In this document: positions 58,853 to 64,000 of the stretch, piece after piece
Layout: every line of letters begins with the position of its first letter
Numbering within the stretch: the stretch's first letter is position 1
Assembly (NCBI GenBank): GCA_029204225.1
Contig: CM055094.1
Span: forward strand, 30,499,427-30,563,426
Reading direction: 5' to 3'
From: Diphasiastrum complanatum
Lineage: Eukaryota; Streptophyta; Lycopodiopsida; Lycopodiales; Lycopodiaceae
Length of the DNA stretch: 64,000 nucleotides
Made by a program: the position numbers and the translations under genes
The notes under the pieces: model-generated
Told to the model about the DNA's origin: nothing
Database searches by the model: none
The model's input: the letters and a program-made list of their open reading frames with translations, nothing else

Positions 58853-59737
58853 CAGTAGAATAATTTCATATACATCTAGAATTACTAGAAAGAAAAGCTC
58901 CAGGACTCAATTAGACTATTGCAAAGTGATGGCATTTGTCAATGTCGTCATCCAGTCTTGATGAAGAATGAGGTGATGTAAGTCCTCATTGGAGGTAATA
59001 TTGCCATAGGTGGAGTGCGGTGTTGTCATTCTCATATAAACTCATATTGTGTGTCCTCCAAGTAGGATGAGTTGCTCTAGCGGCCATATAGTATTGTGCA
59101 TAACGAAATTGAGGACAATGAATTCTATAAAAACTAACGTGAAGATGAAATTCAAAACATTTACCATCATACCAAGTATTTTAAAGAAAAGGAACTTTTC
59201 CTTTTTCTTTGATCTATATGTGTTTTAATGGGAAAAAACCGAAGCTGCATTTTTCACATGGTTTATTGTGGTTTAAGATATCCTAGACTTGATTATTGGC
59301 TCTCCTATTTGTGATCGTTCTCGCTCTGAGTGATTATGAAATTGTTTCTTAATAGGGAGAGGTAAGCATTGAAATATTCTAGATGAACATTTTCTTTGGT
59401 GGCTTGGTTGCACAATAACTCAAGCAAAGTGTCCAATTGGGTACTTTGCTCTTATCTTCAAGTTGTGGTTTTTGAACATGCAACATCCTTGTATTCTTGC
59501 TTTATGCGTTTTGTTATTGCTTGATGTTGTAGTTAGTTCGTCTAATAGTATTGAAAGTGCACTTTATTGAAAAAATTTCGTCAATGTTAATAAACTAAGT
59601 CACATGGGGCCATCTTTGCACTTTAATTTCTGATGTTGAACTTTTTAAGATGTTTTGTTTGATTAGCTTATTTCTTTCTGTAAACTCAAGATGATGGTTT
59701 TTGTAGGTGATGACCTAGGCTCGCCGCTCAAGTTAAA
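58853..59737. other. Spacer between hAT gene and DPM1, includes DPM1 upstream region
   Basis: AT-rich. gtttttgtag just before 59707 looks like a splice acceptor, so a non-coding 5' exon of DPM1 may lie upstream. No other feature. Confidence 0.4.
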
Positions 59738-63880
<4,143 letters not shown>

Positions 63881-64000
63881 TAGAGATGGCATGGATCCAA
63901 TCCATTGAAAGTATGTGAGTTGTTAACACCTGGCACTAGCATGCTCACACACGTGCTTGTTTGTTGCATACAACTAGCTCATAGGGGCTATCGTCCAATA

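Overview
The window is nuclear DNA of a land plant with a large, repeat-rich genome. It holds multi-exon genes with GT-AG introns, an HD-Zip class I homeobox gene, a dolichol-phosphate mannose synthase (DPM1) gene, many Ty1-copia elements primed by initiator tRNA-Met, a hAT transposon and long GA/GT microsatellites. The repeat load and intron expansion would fit a fern or another big-genome plant, but that placement is inference.

Layout. 1-1.6 kb: four phase-consistent exons of an unidentified host gene (+). 1.6-6.7 kb: LINE and copia debris. 7.0-14.5 kb: the most unusual region, a cluster of three intron-containing genes that match no family I recognise as a whole. Gene A (+, 8856-10222) has a possible BAH-like segment. 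A minus-strand gene (10418-12139) encodes a histone H3 fold, most like centromeric H3, joined to a Ulp1-type (C48) SUMO-protease domain. Gene B (+, about 12962-14466) is divergent from it across a promoter region packed with CACGTG motifs. A decayed relative of gene B lies at 7087-7790, so the cluster is probably repeated and may be a mobile or selfish element. 15-20 kb: a degenerate Ser/Thr/Pro-rich reading frame and AT-rich DNA.

20.0-26.5 kb: a complete, very young copia element (minus strand) whose two 654-bp LTRs look identical. Its reverse transcriptase stops after motif A, and the frame runs on through 419 codons of unrelated protein. 27.9-33.1 kb: an orphan ORF and two copia fragments. 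33-40.8 kb: a TE-poor island with the HD-Zip I gene (37413-39094, minus). 40.8-52.4 kb: a decayed full-length copia element (40799-47562), a gag-bearing fragment and a mosaic LTR pair. 54.4-58.9 kb: a GC-rich, nearly complete hAT transposase gene. 59.7 kb to the end: DPM1 exons 1-4 (+), with a 3.2-kb first intron full of retroelement pieces and microsatellites; the gene continues past the window.

Ordinary host functions supported here are transcription (HD-Zip I) and ER glycosylation (DPM1). Most other coding sequence is mobile-element derived. All gene models were built by eye from splice sites and frame continuity, without database searches.
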